Of a stretch of DNA of 21,381 nucleotides, positions 14,886 through 21,381 are shown piece after piece (within the stretch, counting starts at the first letter, position 1; every line of letters begins with the position of its first letter). Source of the DNA: Euryarchaeota archaeon UBA501. GTDB lineage: Archaea; Thermoplasmatota; Poseidoniia; Poseidoniales; Thalassarchaeaceae. The notes under the pieces were generated by a model that worked only from the letters and a program-made list of their open reading frames with translations, was not told where the DNA came from and searched no databases. The position numbers were made by a program, and so were the translations under genes. The stretch covers positions 1 through 21,381 of the forward strand of contig DAVT01000064.1 of the NCBI GenBank assembly GCA_002505685.1, written 5' to 3'.

Positions 14886-16604
14886 ATGCGAGCAATGATT
14901 GACGCAGTCCTGCCATCGTTGGAGAACGCGATGCAAACAGTAGGGATCCAGGGTGACTTTTGGCGCAATATGTTGGGTCGTTCCAAAGAAGCCAGCCAAG
15001 GTGACCTCGCTTTGCCTTGTTTTCCATTTGCAAAGCAGTTAGGTTGCTCACCTGATGAGGCTGCACAGAAAATTGCCAATGCTTTGGAACTTGAAATTGG
15101 GGATGCCGTGGCAGTGGGTCCTTATGTCAATATCAGAGCATCTCTACCTTGGCTCTCGGCTCAAATCAACCAGAAATTATCTCCAAAAGGTTCCATTCTG
15201 ATTGAACACACTTCAGCTAACCCAAATGGGCCTTTCCATGTTGGTCGGGCCAGAAATGCAGTGTTGGGCGATACATTCGTGCGCATGCACAGGGCTGCAG
15301 GGTACGACGTAACCGCAGAGTACTATGTTGATGACATGGGGAAACAGGTCGGCATCCTTTGCTGGGCGCTAGAGAACCTCGACGAGGAACGCGTTCAGGC
15401 ATTGCTTGAGGAGGGTGAAATTTCGTCCGAGCCATCTCCGCATTCGGGCAAGCAAGATCATGCCCGCGTGCTATGGTATCAAGCTGCGAACTTGCTCAAG
15501 GCCCAGGATGCTTCTGTCGACGCTGGAGTCACAGAATTGGTCCAATTGAGTGAAGAGGCCGATGCTGATGTTCTGAATCGGTTCGAATCAGCCTACCAAC
15601 CGGTATTGGATGGTATGCTCGACACCTTGGGTCGAATGGGCATCCACTTTGATTCATTCACCAAGGAATCTCGCTTCATTGTCGATGGCAGTGTCGAGAC
15701 TGTGATGGAACAATTGCAGTCCTCAGAGTTGCACGGAGTGGCCGACAATGGCGCTCACTACCTTGAATTGGAAAGCAAGGGTGTCAAAGGGAAATCGACA
15801 AAATTCTTCTATCGTCGAGGTGACGGAAGTAGTCTGTATGCGACTCGTGATTTGGCTTATCACCAGTACAAATGGACACAATCTGATCGATTGTTGAACA
15901 TCCTTGGTGAAGATCACAAGTTACAGTCTAAGCAAGTGGGAATTGCATTGGATGAATTGAACATCCAAACCCCAGAAGTCGTATTCTACGCATTCACCAA
16001 ACTGGCGGATGGTAAGATGAGTACTCGGAGAGGAAATGTGGTCTATATGGATGACCTGCTCGATGAGGCCCAAGCCCGTGCATTGGAGACTGTACGTGAA
16101 AGTAAACCCGATTTACCGAAAGAGAAATTGGTGGAAATCGCAGAAGCAGTTGGTATCAGCGCCACCCGATTCAATATCGCGAGAATCTCACCAGAGAAGG
16201 GAATCACATTCCGTTGGTCAGATGCCTTGAGTCTAGAAGCCGATAGTGCTCCGTTCATCATGTACAGTTATGCACGTGCCTGCTCGATTCAAAGAAAGGC
16301 TGGCGAAGTGGATCCAACATTCAAACTCAATCCTGATTCATTAGAGGGCTCTGCTGCGGACTTGATTCGCCGTTTGGCCTACATGAATGATGAATTACAG
16401 TCAGCGATCAATTCCCGTGCTCCACACAATTTCTGCGCATGGTTGAGTGCTTTGGCAGTCGATTACAATCGGTTCTATCGAGACAATTACGTGATAGATG
16501 ATGACGGCGTCAACGCTCAGAACCTGTACATCAGCGAATTGGCGCGAGAGCATCTGCGCCGCGGGTGTGAAGCGGTCGGAATTATCCCCATCGAAAAAAT
16601 GTAA
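14886..16604 (+). CDS. argS: Arginyl-tRNA synthetase
   Basis: ArgRS charges tRNA-Arg in the cytosol. The 572-aa protein is a normal class I enzyme. The HIGH signature appears as NPNGPFHVGRARN (about residue 117), after IEHTSAN. The second signature is KMSTRRGNV (about 377), preceded by ILGEDHKLQ. The N-terminal tRNA D-loop recognition (Add-1) region and the C-terminal DALR anticodon-binding domain (SYARACSIQRK onward) are present. The start is the ATG at 14886; the TTG directly before it (14883) is an equally spaced alternative from GGAG at 14874-14877. It begins four bases after the prf1 stop. It ends with TAA, and a TATA-like promoter lies just after. Confidence 0.96.
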   Translation: MRAMIDAVLPSLENAMQTVGIQGDFWRNMLGRSKEASQGDLALPCFPFAKQLGCSPDEAAQKIANALELEIGDAVAVGPYVNIRASLPWLSAQINQKLSPKGSILIEHTSANPNGPFHVGRARNAVLGDTFVRMHRAAGYDVTAEYYVDDMGKQVGILCWALENLDEERVQALLEEGEISSEPSPHSGKQDHARVLWYQAANLLKAQDASVDAGVTELVQLSEEADADVLNRFESAYQPVLDGMLDTLGRMGIHFDSFTKESRFIVDGSVETVMEQLQSSELHGVADNGAHYLELESKGVKGKSTKFFYRRGDGSSLYATRDLAYHQYKWTQSDRLLNILGEDHKLQSKQVGIALDELNIQTPEVVFYAFTKLADGKMSTRRGNVVYMDDLLDEAQARALETVRESKPDLPKEKLVEIAEAVGISATRFNIARISPEKGITFRWSDALSLEADSAPFIMYSYARACSIQRKAGEVDPTFKLNPDSLEGSAADLIRRLAYMNDELQSAINSRAPHNFCAWLSALAVDYNRFYRDNYVIDDDGVNAQNLYISELAREHLRRGCEAVGIIPIEKM

Positions 16605-16612
16605 TTTGTTTC

Positions 16613-16621
16613 TTTATACAT
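16613..16621 (+). promoter_or_regulatory. TATA-like promoter for the polytopic membrane protein
   Basis: TTTATACAT lies in the 34-base gap between argS and the membrane gene. Its centre is about 22 bases upstream of the ATG at 16639. Archaeal TATA boxes sit about 26 bases before the transcript start, so the RNA would begin at or near the initiation codon, giving a leaderless or nearly leaderless mRNA. It is the clearest TATA-like match I see in the window. Confidence 0.45.
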
Positions 16622-16638
16622 AGGGTAAGTTTTTGGGA

Positions 16639-18045
16639 ATGCTGAACAACGGATTCCCGATGGCACTGGAAGGAATGGGTCCCATTCTGCCCTACTACTG
16701 GAACAAAATTATGCAAATCAATTTCCAGACAGGAGATACCTTGGGATTGACTTACATTATTTGCATCCTCTCGATTTTGACGCTGATTGTCCTCTGTTTT
16801 TTGGCGGCGCTGATTCTCAAAGCACGAAGCCATGCACCGGAAAATCGCTTCATGGCGATTCTTCTGCTCGCCGAAGGATACAGGGTGATGGCCTCTTGGT
16901 ACAACGCTTACCCCTTCAGTGCTGACATGTTACCGGTGATGGAGTACTATCGTGTTGGATGGTATTTCTGCTCTCTGTTATGTCTTTTCATGTATCTGTC
17001 AACGGTTTCGTTCTATCCCACCAAGCGGTTGGATTTCATGGCCAAAGACAAGATTCGAAACAATCTGTGGTGGGCCCTCCCAGTGCTTACAGCCGTCATC
17101 ATTGCGGCTTTGATTTCTTCAAGTGGAGGGGTTGTCCAGGCCTTTGGAGGAAATTACCACATTGAATGCAAATCCGTTGAGGAAGGTGTAGTACTTACTG
17201 CGACCGACGGTTCACCACCAATCGAAGCAGGTTGTATCGACACAGAGGAAACATTCCCCTATTCCTGGTTTGTTCCCGGCAGTTCCCCAGCGGGCAAATT
17301 ATTGCTGCTAGCTCCTCCTCTTTCGGCAATACTTGCTGCTTTCCTAATGCGTGGTGCTTGGCATCGGTTTGAGGAAGAAGATGGGATGGGATCCCAAGCC
17401 AATGAAGCTCGTTCATTGTTCATTGGATTCGCTGGAAAAGCGACAATCAAGGGCATCATGGTCATGTCAATCGTTTACTTGACCGCACGATTTGGCGATT
17501 TCAATTTGGCGGACTTGGCTTCGATTGATGGTGATCTCTTACCGATCTATCTGTATTGTCTCTACGGATTTATGTTCAGCATTTTGCTCACCGGTATGTT
17601 TGAAGGTTTCATGTTCAGTTATGCGATTCTCAAGAATGACATCCTCGGCATCGATGAGCAACTGCGACGCAGCATGTCATGGGGTGTTTTCGTATTCACT
17701 GGGGCCGTGGCGATTCTCATCGTTGCTGAGTTATTGGAGGGCGTCATCCCATACGGTGGAGTTGCGAGTGCACTGGTCGTCGGTGTCCCTCTTACCGTGA
17801 TGCGCAAACCAATTTACAATACGATCAACATCATCGTGATTATCTTGATGCCAGAAGCATTTACCAAAGAAGAGCAGAGTTACATCGAGGCCTACTCAAT
17901 GGTTATGGATGATGGTATCCTTACCGAAAATGAGCGCAAATTGTTGACACTTCAAGCCAAGAATCTCGGGTTGGATGAAAGTCGAGTCGAATACCTTGAA
18001 ACATGGTATGCGGAATCATTGGGCTCATCCGGTGAAGAGGAATGA
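16639..18045 (+). CDS. Polytopic membrane protein with C-terminal TerB-like acidic segment
   Basis: I do not recognise this 468-aa protein. It has about eight predicted TM helices; starts include TYIICILSILTLIVLCF, WYFCSLLCLFMYLSTV, LWWALPVLTAVIIAAL and LLLLAPPLSAILAAFL. An approximately 60-residue loop between TM4 and TM5 has two cysteines (IECKSVEEG and AGCIDTEE) and is probably outside. The last about 60 residues are soluble; YSMVMDDGILTENERKLLTLQAKNL recalls the DGxIxxxE pattern of TerB-like domains, a weak resemblance. The ATG at 16639 is preferred to a TTG at 16633 because of the TATA-like element. Its TGA abuts the stop of the opposing 25-codon gene. A sensory or transport role cannot be decided from sequence. 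Confidence 0.82.
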   Translation: MLNNGFPMALEGMGPILPYYWNKIMQINFQTGDTLGLTYIICILSILTLIVLCFLAALILKARSHAPENRFMAILLLAEGYRVMASWYNAYPFSADMLPVMEYYRVGWYFCSLLCLFMYLSTVSFYPTKRLDFMAKDKIRNNLWWALPVLTAVIIAALISSSGGVVQAFGGNYHIECKSVEEGVVLTATDGSPPIEAGCIDTEETFPYSWFVPGSSPAGKLLLLAPPLSAILAAFLMRGAWHRFEEEDGMGSQANEARSLFIGFAGKATIKGIMVMSIVYLTARFGDFNLADLASIDGDLLPIYLYCLYGFMFSILLTGMFEGFMFSYAILKNDILGIDEQLRRSMSWGVFVFTGAVAILIVAELLEGVIPYGGVASALVVGVPLTVMRKPIYNTINIIVIILMPEAFTKEEQSYIEAYSMVMDDGILTENERKLLTLQAKNLGLDESRVEYLETWYAESLGSSGEEE

Positions 18046-18123
18046 TTACTCTTCTTCGAGAATCTCTTCAACAACCTCTCCTGCACCAAACATCGAAGCG
18101 ATAAGTGCAGAGATCCAACTCAT
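18046..18123 (-). CDS. 25-aa microORF with hydrophobic N-terminus and acidic tail
   Basis: This short frame starts MSWISALIASMFGAGEVV and ends with an acidic ILEEE-type tail. It begins four bases after the stop of the 185-aa zinc-ribbon gene, with GAGTGAT about four bases ahead of its ATG, so it would be cotranscribed with that gene. Its TAA touches the TGA of the opposing membrane-protein gene with zero gap, as at the other convergent gene pairs. The first 15 residues could form an amphipathic or membrane-associated helix. No homologue is recognised, and a frame this short could arise by chance. The ribosome-binding site and packing are the only support. Confidence 0.5.
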   Translation of the reverse strand: MSWISALIASMFGAGEVVEEILEEE

Positions 18124-18127
18124 TTTA

Positions 18128-18685
18128 TCACTCTGTGATGTCTTCCGCCATCGAGTCAAATTTCTTCTGTTGGATGTTTCTTCGCTCACGGTCTTTTTCT
18201 CCAAGCCACGCCTCTCTTGAGGACATGCGATTGGTCATTCCAGCAGAATTTGATTGCCCTCGCATCGCAACCAATCCCTTGTACGCATGTTGATAATCTT
18301 CAGCCCGTTTATTCCAATTCGCTGCCGGCCATCCGCAATCCCATCGACTGGGATCGTAGGCATTTTGTTCAATCCAAGCACCACATCTTGGGTAATAGCA
18401 ACGTGCCCTTTCCTCATCACCTTCCACCCAGAATGTCAATTCATCACATACGGGACAGTTGTTGCGATCAAAGGCGGAAAGTACGAACGATCCTTCTTCA
18501 CCCACAAAGTCAATTTCCCATACTGTGATGTTCCCATGTACAACATCCGTGGCTCCCGCTTTGCCGAGAAACGCTCGCATTACATCCCACGCGTCTTGTT
18601 CTTTGGAGAATACTCCAAGCTGGGTTTTTTCCCCGCCCGGAGTGGCCACGGTCGGCACGTAGACCTGCTTCAATGACTCCTCCAT
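18128..18685 (-). CDS. Uncharacterised zinc-ribbon protein, 185 aa
   Basis: Function is not recognised. The N-terminal half (MEESLKQVYVPTVATPG, then FSKEQDAWDVMRAFLG) has alternating strands and helices. A zinc ribbon follows, with NNCPVCDEL (Cys77, Cys80) and ARCYYPRCGAW (Cys96, Cys101); the CxxxxC spacing of the second pair is unusual. Cys117 and several tryptophans come next (SRWDCGWPAANWNKRAEDY). The C-terminal charged helix (REAWLGEKDRERRNIQQKKFD) may be a coiled coil. There is no signal or TM, so it is probably cytosolic. The ATG at 18685 follows the thioredoxin-like gene by 44 bases on the same strand, and the 25-aa microORF follows it by four. Binding to nucleic acid or protein is only a guess. 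Confidence 0.8.
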   Translation of the reverse strand: MEESLKQVYVPTVATPGGEKTQLGVFSKEQDAWDVMRAFLGKAGATDVVHGNITVWEIDFVGEEGSFVLSAFDRNNCPVCDELTFWVEGDEERARCYYPRCGAWIEQNAYDPSRWDCGWPAANWNKRAEDYQHAYKGLVAMRGQSNSAGMTNRMSSREAWLGEKDRERRNIQQKKFDSMAEDITE

Positions 18686-18729
18686 AACACTCGTCTTGTT
18701 TGAGGGCGAATGAAGGCATCGCTAATTTT

Positions 18730-19035
18730 TCAAGACAAAAGGACTTCTTCAATTCGTTCTTTGGTCGCCGCGCGAACTACATTTTCCAATTTACCATGGG
18801 AAAAGATTCCAGCAAATGGCATCACATCTACCGATGCCGCAAAGATTGGGAATCGCTCAAACAATTCGCTACCCGCTTGCTTTTCAATCCAAAGGGTAGG
18901 GGCGCTGAGGGGTTGCGCACCGAGTATAGCTTGAAGCTCTACACAATGTAGGCAATCTTCCGTATGGATGATGAGGATACCCAACTCGGAACCCACAATC
19001 TCCTTCCACCCCATGTCAAAGGGCAAGGGGCGCAT
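18730..19035 (-). CDS. Thioredoxin-like protein with CxxC site
   Basis: From the ATG at 19035 this is a 101-aa protein with a thioredoxin-like pattern: a beta strand ILIIHTEDCLHCVELQ carries the active-site CLHC (Cys28, Cys31), and VDVMPFAGIFSHGKLE matches the region of the cis-proline and following strand. It is shorter than usual for thioredoxin, with a reduced N-terminus. The start is uncertain: an ATG at 19068 overlaps the opposing peroxiredoxin ATG in CATG, and an ATG at 19014 is also possible. I use 19035, which avoids that overlap. It is divergent from a peroxiredoxin with almost no gap, so it may reduce that enzyme. The partnership is inferred from position only. Confidence 0.75.
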   Translation of the reverse strand: MRPLPFDMGWKEIVGSELGILIIHTEDCLHCVELQAILGAQPLSAPTLWIEKQAGSELFERFPIFAASVDVMPFAGIFSHGKLENVVRAATKERIEEVLLS

Positions 19036-19066
19036 GTTCTTAGCGTGGTCGCCATCCGCGACCCTC

Positions 19067-19519
19067 ATGGTTAACGTCGGTGACAAGGCCCCTGATTTTA
19101 CATTGAAAGCGCATGACAAGAGCGAGGTCACGTTGTCCTCATTTTCTGGGAGTAGGGTGATTTTGTCATTTTATCCTGCTGCATTTACGGGTGTTTGTCA
19201 AAACCAAGCATGCACCATTAGTGATTCCTTGTCCAATGTTGAATGTGTAGTGTTGGGAATTTCTGTCGATTCTCCGTTTGCAAACAATGCGTTTAGAGAA
19301 ACAAATGGGATTGGATATCCACTACTGTCAGATGTACACCGAGAGGTCATTACTGCATATGGTGTCACTTTCGAAAACTTCGCAATCGATGGATACACGG
19401 TCGCCCAACGCTCCGTATTTGTTGTCGAAGAAGATGGAACAATTGGATACGCATGGTATGCTGAGAATCCAGGAATCGAGCCAGATTATGATGCACTCTT
19501 TGCACACATCGGCGCTTGA
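19067..19519 (+). CDS. bcp: Peroxiredoxin, PrxQ/BCP type
   Basis: This thiol peroxidase reduces hydrogen peroxide and organic peroxides in the cytosol. The 150-aa protein starts MVNVGDKAPDFTLKAHD. The peroxidatic cysteine is Cys44 in SFYPAAFTGVCQNQACTISD, the family's PxxxTxxC motif. A second cysteine five residues on (Cys49) is the usual PrxQ/BCP resolving position and would form the intramolecular disulfide that thioredoxin reduces. The frame is open to 18968, but family homology starts at the ATG at 19067. It is divergent from a thioredoxin-like gene, whose ATG may share the same CATG. Its TGA abuts the TAA of folB on the other strand with no gap. Confidence 0.92.
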   Translation: MVNVGDKAPDFTLKAHDKSEVTLSSFSGSRVILSFYPAAFTGVCQNQACTISDSLSNVECVVLGISVDSPFANNAFRETNGIGYPLLSDVHREVITAYGVTFENFAIDGYTVAQRSVFVVEEDGTIGYAWYAENPGIEPDYDALFAHIGA

Positions 19520-19888
19520 TTAGAAGGTTCGTCCTTCAGGCCAAGTTCGCTCAACTACGGCCAGACCACTATTGTGCGGCATTGGGGCTTGGGGTTTTTC
19601 CATTCTGATTTTGACAGCAGCCACGTTCAGGTGTCCGGATACAATCTCGATGATTTTATCACACAAAGTTTCCATCATGAACGTAGATTCACCTCGCGCA
19701 ATAACATCATGCACAGTTCTTTGGAGGAAGGCATAATCGACACTTGTTTCGATTTCATCATCTTTGGCGGCTTCTTTCAGTAGTACCCAAATGCTGACCA
19801 AAAAGGGTTGGTCCTTTTCTCGCTCAAAATCAAAGACACCATGCTTACCCTTGAGTTTGAACCCCTCAATCGCAACGATGGTACTCAT
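19520..19888 (-). CDS. folB: Dihydroneopterin aldolase (FolB family)
   Basis: FolB splits 7,8-dihydroneopterin into 6-hydroxymethyl-dihydropterin and glycolaldehyde in folate-type pterin synthesis. The 122-aa protein has the bacterial-type FolB pattern: IVAIEGFKLKGKHGVFDFE with Glu22, TSVDYAFLQRTVHDVI, MMETLCDKIIEIV with Glu73 at the usual binding position, and MEKPQAPMPH with the catalytic Lys98. Many archaea use the unrelated MptD instead, so a FolB-type enzyme here is notable. The ATG at 19888 is preferred to the TTG before it; GAGGGGA lies four bases upstream. It follows the parvulin gene by nine bases. Its TAA abuts the peroxiredoxin stop with no gap. Confidence 0.9.
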   Translation of the reverse strand: MSTIVAIEGFKLKGKHGVFDFEREKDQPFLVSIWVLLKEAAKDDEIETSVDYAFLQRTVHDVIARGESTFMMETLCDKIIEIVSGHLNVAAVKIRMEKPQAPMPHNSGLAVVERTWPEGRTF

Positions 19889-19897
19889 CAAATCCCC

Positions 19898-20194
19898 TCA
19901 ATCCTCTCGTTCATGCACCCAGATTAGGTGATAACCAAATTCAGTTTTGACAAACCGATCCACTTCTTGTATAGGTTGTTCAAAACAAGCCGCACTGAAT
20001 TCGCGAACCATTTGTCTCTCATCGAACCAGCCAAGGTCACCCCCTCGTTGTCCACTCGGACACTTACTGTGTTTCTTGGCCAATTTTTGGAAAATTTTGA
20101 GGGGCTTTCTTGCATCTTGAATCTCTGATAGTAGTCGTACCGCATCCGACTTTTGTCGAAGTAAGATGTGACTTGCATGTGCTCTTCTAGCCAT
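19898..20194 (-). CDS. Parvulin-type peptidyl-prolyl cis-trans isomerase
   Basis: The 98-aa single-domain rotamase speeds proline isomerisation during protein folding. It starts MARRAHASHILLRQK and shows the parvulin core: His8, LAKKHSKCPSGQRGGDLGWF with Cys45, QMVREFSAACF with Met62 and Phe66, and VKTEFGYHLIWV with His89. That length fits free-standing archaeal parvulins. The frame is open to 20431, but homology starts at the ATG at 20194. It begins four bases after the M28 peptidase stop, with GGGGATGAT ahead, and is followed nine bases later by folB. No signal peptide is evident, so it is probably cytosolic even though the upstream peptidase may be exported. Confidence 0.92.
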   Translation of the reverse strand: MARRAHASHILLRQKSDAVRLLSEIQDARKPLKIFQKLAKKHSKCPSGQRGGDLGWFDERQMVREFSAACFEQPIQEVDRFVKTEFGYHLIWVHERED

Positions 20195-20198
20195 ACAA

Positions 20199-21381
20199 TC
20201 ATCCCCAAGACAACCAAGCGGCATATGAGCCGTAAATGATTCCACTGACTGCAAGCGATTCCTCATTGAACCGATCCATTGTATCCTTGTAGGTGTGATA
20301 TTCCCACGAACCCGAACCGTAGCAGACCACTGCTCGGCCCCGCTCATCTCCATCCTCTTGTTGGATGTCGTAAACAAATGGACCGTGATCGGAATTGTAG
20401 GGCATACCATCACTGGATCCTTTTTCTCCATCTAGTGTATCGGTATGAATTTCGTATTTGCTGGCCAAACCCATCGGATTTTCTTGCTCAAATTTGTCCA
20501 CGATTTGGTTGATGTACTTCATGTCGCGAGCATCGTTACCAAACATCCACAAACCATTGCCACGGTTTTCCAAATCGATATCGACGTGGTTCATGTCAAG
20601 GTTGATGTAAATTCTGAGATTTTCTTGTAGCTGTCCTAGATAAGCGGCAACGAAGGCTTTCGAGCCATGCAAACCCTCTTCCTCGCCACCCCAAGTGCAG
20701 AACTTTAGCGTGTAATGCGGCTCACCTTTGGTTTCAGCCATGTTGGCAAATTGGCGTGCCAATTCTAGAACAGTGGCTGTACCGGAAGTATCGTCAACCG
20801 CTCCCGGCCCATTGTAAACGGTATCATGATGTCCGCCGAAAATGATCAATTCATCCGTCTTACCGGGTAAAATGCCACAAGGGGCTTTGACATCACGCTC
20901 TCCTTGGTTGTCAACTTGGATATTCATTGCGATTCTCCCCTCTCCATTGACGACTTGGTCACGAATGAGTTCACCCACTTCATTGTCAACCATCATGAAT
21001 GGAATCCCTGGTGGAAGGCTTTCGAACTGGCTGGTATCGACCGACTTGAAGTAGGGTACACAACGTCCATTTTCGCCGGGAAGTTTGCAATTGTTTGGTG
21101 GATTTTCTCCACCGCTAGAATCCCAAGTAACGAGGATTAAGCCGTACAAATCGTTCTGTTGGGCTTTGAGGAATAGTTGGGTATTGCTAGACACTCCACC
21201 TTGTCCAAAGACGAGACCGATACTCGCAGACGCATTTTCCCATGCGCCATCATCACTGGCATTGCCCAAATCAGCGACAGGAATGTTATCTTGGAATTGG
21301 TAGTCCGCAGAGCCAGAATATCCCTGCAGAACAAATTGTTCACGATGAACGATATCGATTTCTTGCCGATTTGCATCTGCA
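20199..21381 (-). CDS. M28-family zinc aminopeptidase with PA domain, N-terminus outside window
   Basis: This is a zinc-dependent peptidase of clan MH, family M28. The frame is open to the right edge; 393 residues are visible, and the start lies outside. A protease-associated (PA) domain (LVTWDSSGGENPPNN, then PPGIPFMMVDN) precedes the catalytic part. Metal-ligand motifs follow in order: FGGHHDTVYNGPGAVDDTSG, CTWGGEEEGLHGSKA, NLDMNHVDI and NSDHGPFVYDI. M28 enzymes with a PA domain are usually exported aminopeptidases, which suits a protein-degrading marine heterotroph. A signal peptide cannot be checked because the N-terminus is missing. The stop lies four bases before the parvulin start. Confidence 0.93.
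   Translation of the reverse strand, partial: ADANRQEIDIVHREQFVLQGYSGSADYQFQDNIPVADLGNASDDGAWENASASIGLVFGQGGVSSNTQLFLKAQQNDLYGLILVTWDSSGGENPPNNCKLPGENGRCVPYFKSVDTSQFESLPPGIPFMMVDNEVGELIRDQVVNGEGRIAMNIQVDNQGERDVKAPCGILPGKTDELIIFGGHHDTVYNGPGAVDDTSGTATVLELARQFANMAETKGEPHYTLKFCTWGGEEEGLHGSKAFVAAYLGQLQENLRIYINLDMNHVDIDLENRGNGLWMFGNDARDMKYINQIVDKFEQENPMGLASKYEIHTDTLDGEKGSSDGMPYNSDHGPFVYDIQQEDGDERGRAVVCYGSGSWEYHTYKDTMDRFNEESLAVSGIIYGSYAAWLSWG

Noticed and set aside
20195..20431. N-terminal extension of the parvulin gene to 20431
   Set aside because: It lies wholly inside the M28 peptidase reading region in another frame, and parvulin homology starts at 20194.
1..21381. Mobile element, prophage, CRISPR or defence system
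   Set aside because: No transposase, integrase, phage structural gene, direct-repeat array or defence-type protein was seen; nearly every gene is housekeeping or a lineage-type conserved hypothetical.
1..21381. tRNA or other structured RNA gene
   Set aside because: No gap is longer than about 105 bases, and none contains a cloverleaf or T-loop-like GGTTCGAATCC consensus.

Overview
The window reads as a gene-dense, chromosomal piece of an archaeal genome. Archaeal translation genes fix the domain: aRF1 (13628-14881), aIF2-beta (8107-8517) and class I lysyl-tRNA synthetase (5311-6927). Archaeal-type UMP kinase, a GfcR-like PRTase regulator, a Nog1-like GTPase and a DUF2116 zinc ribbon agree. 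The mix with bacterial-looking CarA/CarB, FolB, pterin dehydratase and a VAT1-like oxidoreductase, plus very tight packing, best fits a marine Thermoplasmatota-type euryarchaeon, probably Marine Group II (Poseidoniales). That placement is inferred from gene content and was not tested with a tree. I see no rRNA or tRNA gene, IS element, integrase, CRISPR array or defence island. No stretch above about 105 bases lacks a gene.

Layout: (1) 1-3979 (+), carA (5' end cut off) and carB, giving carbamoyl phosphate for pyrimidines and arginine. (2) 8033-3980 (-), the run dut, gfcR-like, lysS (class I), then a zinc-ribbon/coiled-coil protein. (3) 8107-8517 (+), aIF2-beta. (4) 10534-8512 (-), a tight run of an unknown 143-aa protein, pterin dehydratase, thioredoxin-like [2Fe-2S] ferredoxin and a quinone-oxidoreductase-like MDR protein. 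(5) 10638-11759 (+), a Nog1-like GTPase. (6) 13549-11760 (-), pyrH, DUF2116 membrane-anchored zinc ribbon, a two-TM protein and a 38-aa zinc-ribbon microprotein. (7) 13628-18045 (+), prf1, argS and a polytopic membrane protein with its own TATA-like promoter. (8) 19035-18046 (-), a thioredoxin-like protein, a zinc-ribbon protein and a 25-aa microORF. (9) 19067-19519 (+), PrxQ/BCP-type peroxiredoxin. (10) 21381-19520 (-), M28 peptidase (N-terminus outside the window), parvulin and FolB.

Two themes run through the genes: pyrimidine nucleotide supply (carAB, pyrH, dut, PRTase-like regulator) and translation (aIF2-beta, aRF1, ArgRS, LysRS, Nog1), with a redox and pterin component. The most unusual observation is structural. 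All five convergent gene pairs end with stop codons that touch directly, and four of the five junctions are the same hexamer, TAATCA or its reverse complement TGATTA. Two very short genes (38 and 25 codons) sit at such junctions. Two compact perfect or near-perfect hairpins lie next to dut/gfcR and between pyrH and prf1. I found no clear new multi-gene system; the best leads are the microproteins, the junction pattern and the uncharacterised zinc-ribbon and membrane proteins.
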